Of a stretch of 64,000 nucleotides of DNA, positions 63,420 through 64,000 are shown in pieces. The stretch is from NCBI RefSeq assembly GCF_024979235.1, contig NZ_JANLCM010000001.1, forward strand, positions 868,001 to 932,000, written 5' to 3'. Source of the stretch: Herbiconiux aconitum (GTDB taxonomy: Bacteria; Actinomycetota; Actinomycetes; Actinomycetales; Microbacteriaceae). The position numbers and the translations under genes were made by a program. The notes beneath the pieces were generated by a model. It was not told the origin of the DNA. It made no database searches and saw only the letters and a program-made list of their open reading frames with translations. Every line of letters begins with the position of its first letter. The stretch's first letter is position 1.

Positions 63420-64000
63420 TTACGCAGCAGGCCCCGCCACCAGGTGGAGAGTCGCCTCCTGGGAGACGCCGGAGGCATCGGTCCACGCGAGGGTGATCTG
63501 CTCGCCCGGCTCCATCCCGGCCAGAAGTGCCGAGAGCTGGTCGCCGGATGCGACGGCCGTGCCGTTCACGCTGGTGACGGTGTCGCCGGCGGCGAGTCCC
63601 GCATCCTCGGCCGGGGTCCCGGCGACGACGCCGGCCACGACCGCTCCGCTCGCGCCCGTGCGGCTCGAGCCCACCTCGACGCCCAGGAAGCCCGGGTAAC
63701 CGATCTGGATGGTGTCGGTCTCGGCGCCCTGGTTGATCTGCGCGGCGATGTCGAGAGCCGTCGAGATCGGGATCGCGAACCCGGTGACCTGGGGTGAACC
63801 CGACGAGGAGGCGGCGGTGTCGATGCCCACGACCTCGCCGTCGGAATCGAGCAACGGGCCGCCGGAGTCACCGGACACGATGTCGGCGTCGACCTGGATC
63901 AGGCCCGTCAGGTTCTCTCCGTCGGTTCCACTCTCGCTCTGGGCGGTGATGCTCTGGCCGGTCGCCGTGACCGTACCCATGGCGGCGACGAGGTCGCCCG
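63420..64000 (-). CDS. HtrA/DegP-type S1C serine protease (partial)
   Basis: The C-terminal ~193 residues; the 5' part lies beyond the window. The catalytic Ser is in VSGDSGGPLLDSDG; FAIPISTALDIAAQI follows, then a PDZ domain (LGVEVGSSRTGASGAVVAGV ... GDTVTSVNGTAV). This is the arrangement of membrane-anchored HtrA quality-control proteases of the envelope. It ends 154 bp upstream of dnaK on the same strand; the HAIR boxes between suggest separate control. Confidence 0.9.
   Translation of the reverse strand, partial: GDLVAAMGTVTATGQSITAQSESGTDGENLTGLIQVDADIVSGDSGGPLLDSDGEVVGIDTAASSSGSPQVTGFAIPISTALDIAAQINQGAETDTIQIGYPGFLGVEVGSSRTGASGAVVAGVVAGTPAEDAGLAAGDTVTSVNGTAVASGDQLSALLAGMEPGEQITLAWTDASGVSQEATLHLVAGPAA

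Overview
The window reads as chromosome from a high-GC Gram-positive actinobacterium, most likely in the family Microbacteriaceae. The evidence is GC-rich codon third positions, HspR/HAIR heat-shock control, LCP and septum-formation proteins, an MptB-like mannosyltransferase, a LAxTG-type sortase signal, LytR-type envelope proteins, and many genes with a TANNNT -10 box 6-7 nt before the start codon (leaderless mRNAs). Genus is not determined. I see no rRNA, complete tRNA, IS element, prophage, CRISPR array or recognisable defence system. Gene density is high: no gene-free stretch exceeds about 300 bp, except 17458-17804 if the low-confidence repeat-rich gene there is not real.

Layout. 1-5565 (minus): a glycoside-uptake operon (LacI regulator, lipoprotein binding protein, two CUT1 permeases, GH130 enzyme, a secreted protein cut by the window edge), with two 14-bp operators exactly 21 bp apart before lacI. 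5683-19827: envelope and housekeeping genes (48-aa membrane protein, LCP ligase, DUF4190, DUF2207, septum-formation protein with tandem repeats, pyrE, HTH regulator, a 1.5-kilo-residue subtilase with LAATG sorting signal, YihY, exonuclease III). 19895-24771: secreted beta-propeller/cell-wall-binding protein, APC transporter with soluble tail, thioredoxin. 24893-36204: FMN reductase and divergent TetR with a 14-bp operator over the -35, second TetR, DUF6328, coiled-coil protein, AEC carrier, acyltransferase-SGNH protein, DUF6421, SDR, and a SLAC1-type transporter divergent from a CGNR zinc-finger regulator. 36388-42369: histidine kinase/response regulator pair, 45-aa Lys-rich protein, two-gene ABC exporter, MFS transporter. 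42548-46883: large LuxR/ATPase regulator, a small protein, threonine aldolase, small membrane protein. 46923-50579: copper efflux (His-rich CPH-type P-type ATPase plus CsoR, with a CsoR-like operator overlapping the promoter). 50622-54140: AlkD-like protein, DedA, and a cell-wall-binding protein gene broken by an in-frame amber codon. 54232-64000: the HspR regulon (clpB without N-domain, dnaK-grpE-dnaJ-hspR), interleaved with an MptB-like mannosyltransferase and an RlmG/RsmC-like methyltransferase, ending in a partial HtrA protease.

How genes work together. The GH130 operon imports and cleaves or phosphorolyses mannosides (inferred) under LacI control; it has no ATPase and probably borrows a shared one. 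The copper genes form a self-regulated unit. Three HAIR boxes tie clpB and dnaK to HspR. The rest is a mosaic of one- and two-gene units, often divergent pairs with a palindrome between regulator and target. No single wholly new system stands out. The best leads are the divergent regulator/operator pairs, the leaderless promoter signature, the nonsense-interrupted cell-wall-binding gene and the SLAC1-CGNR pair.
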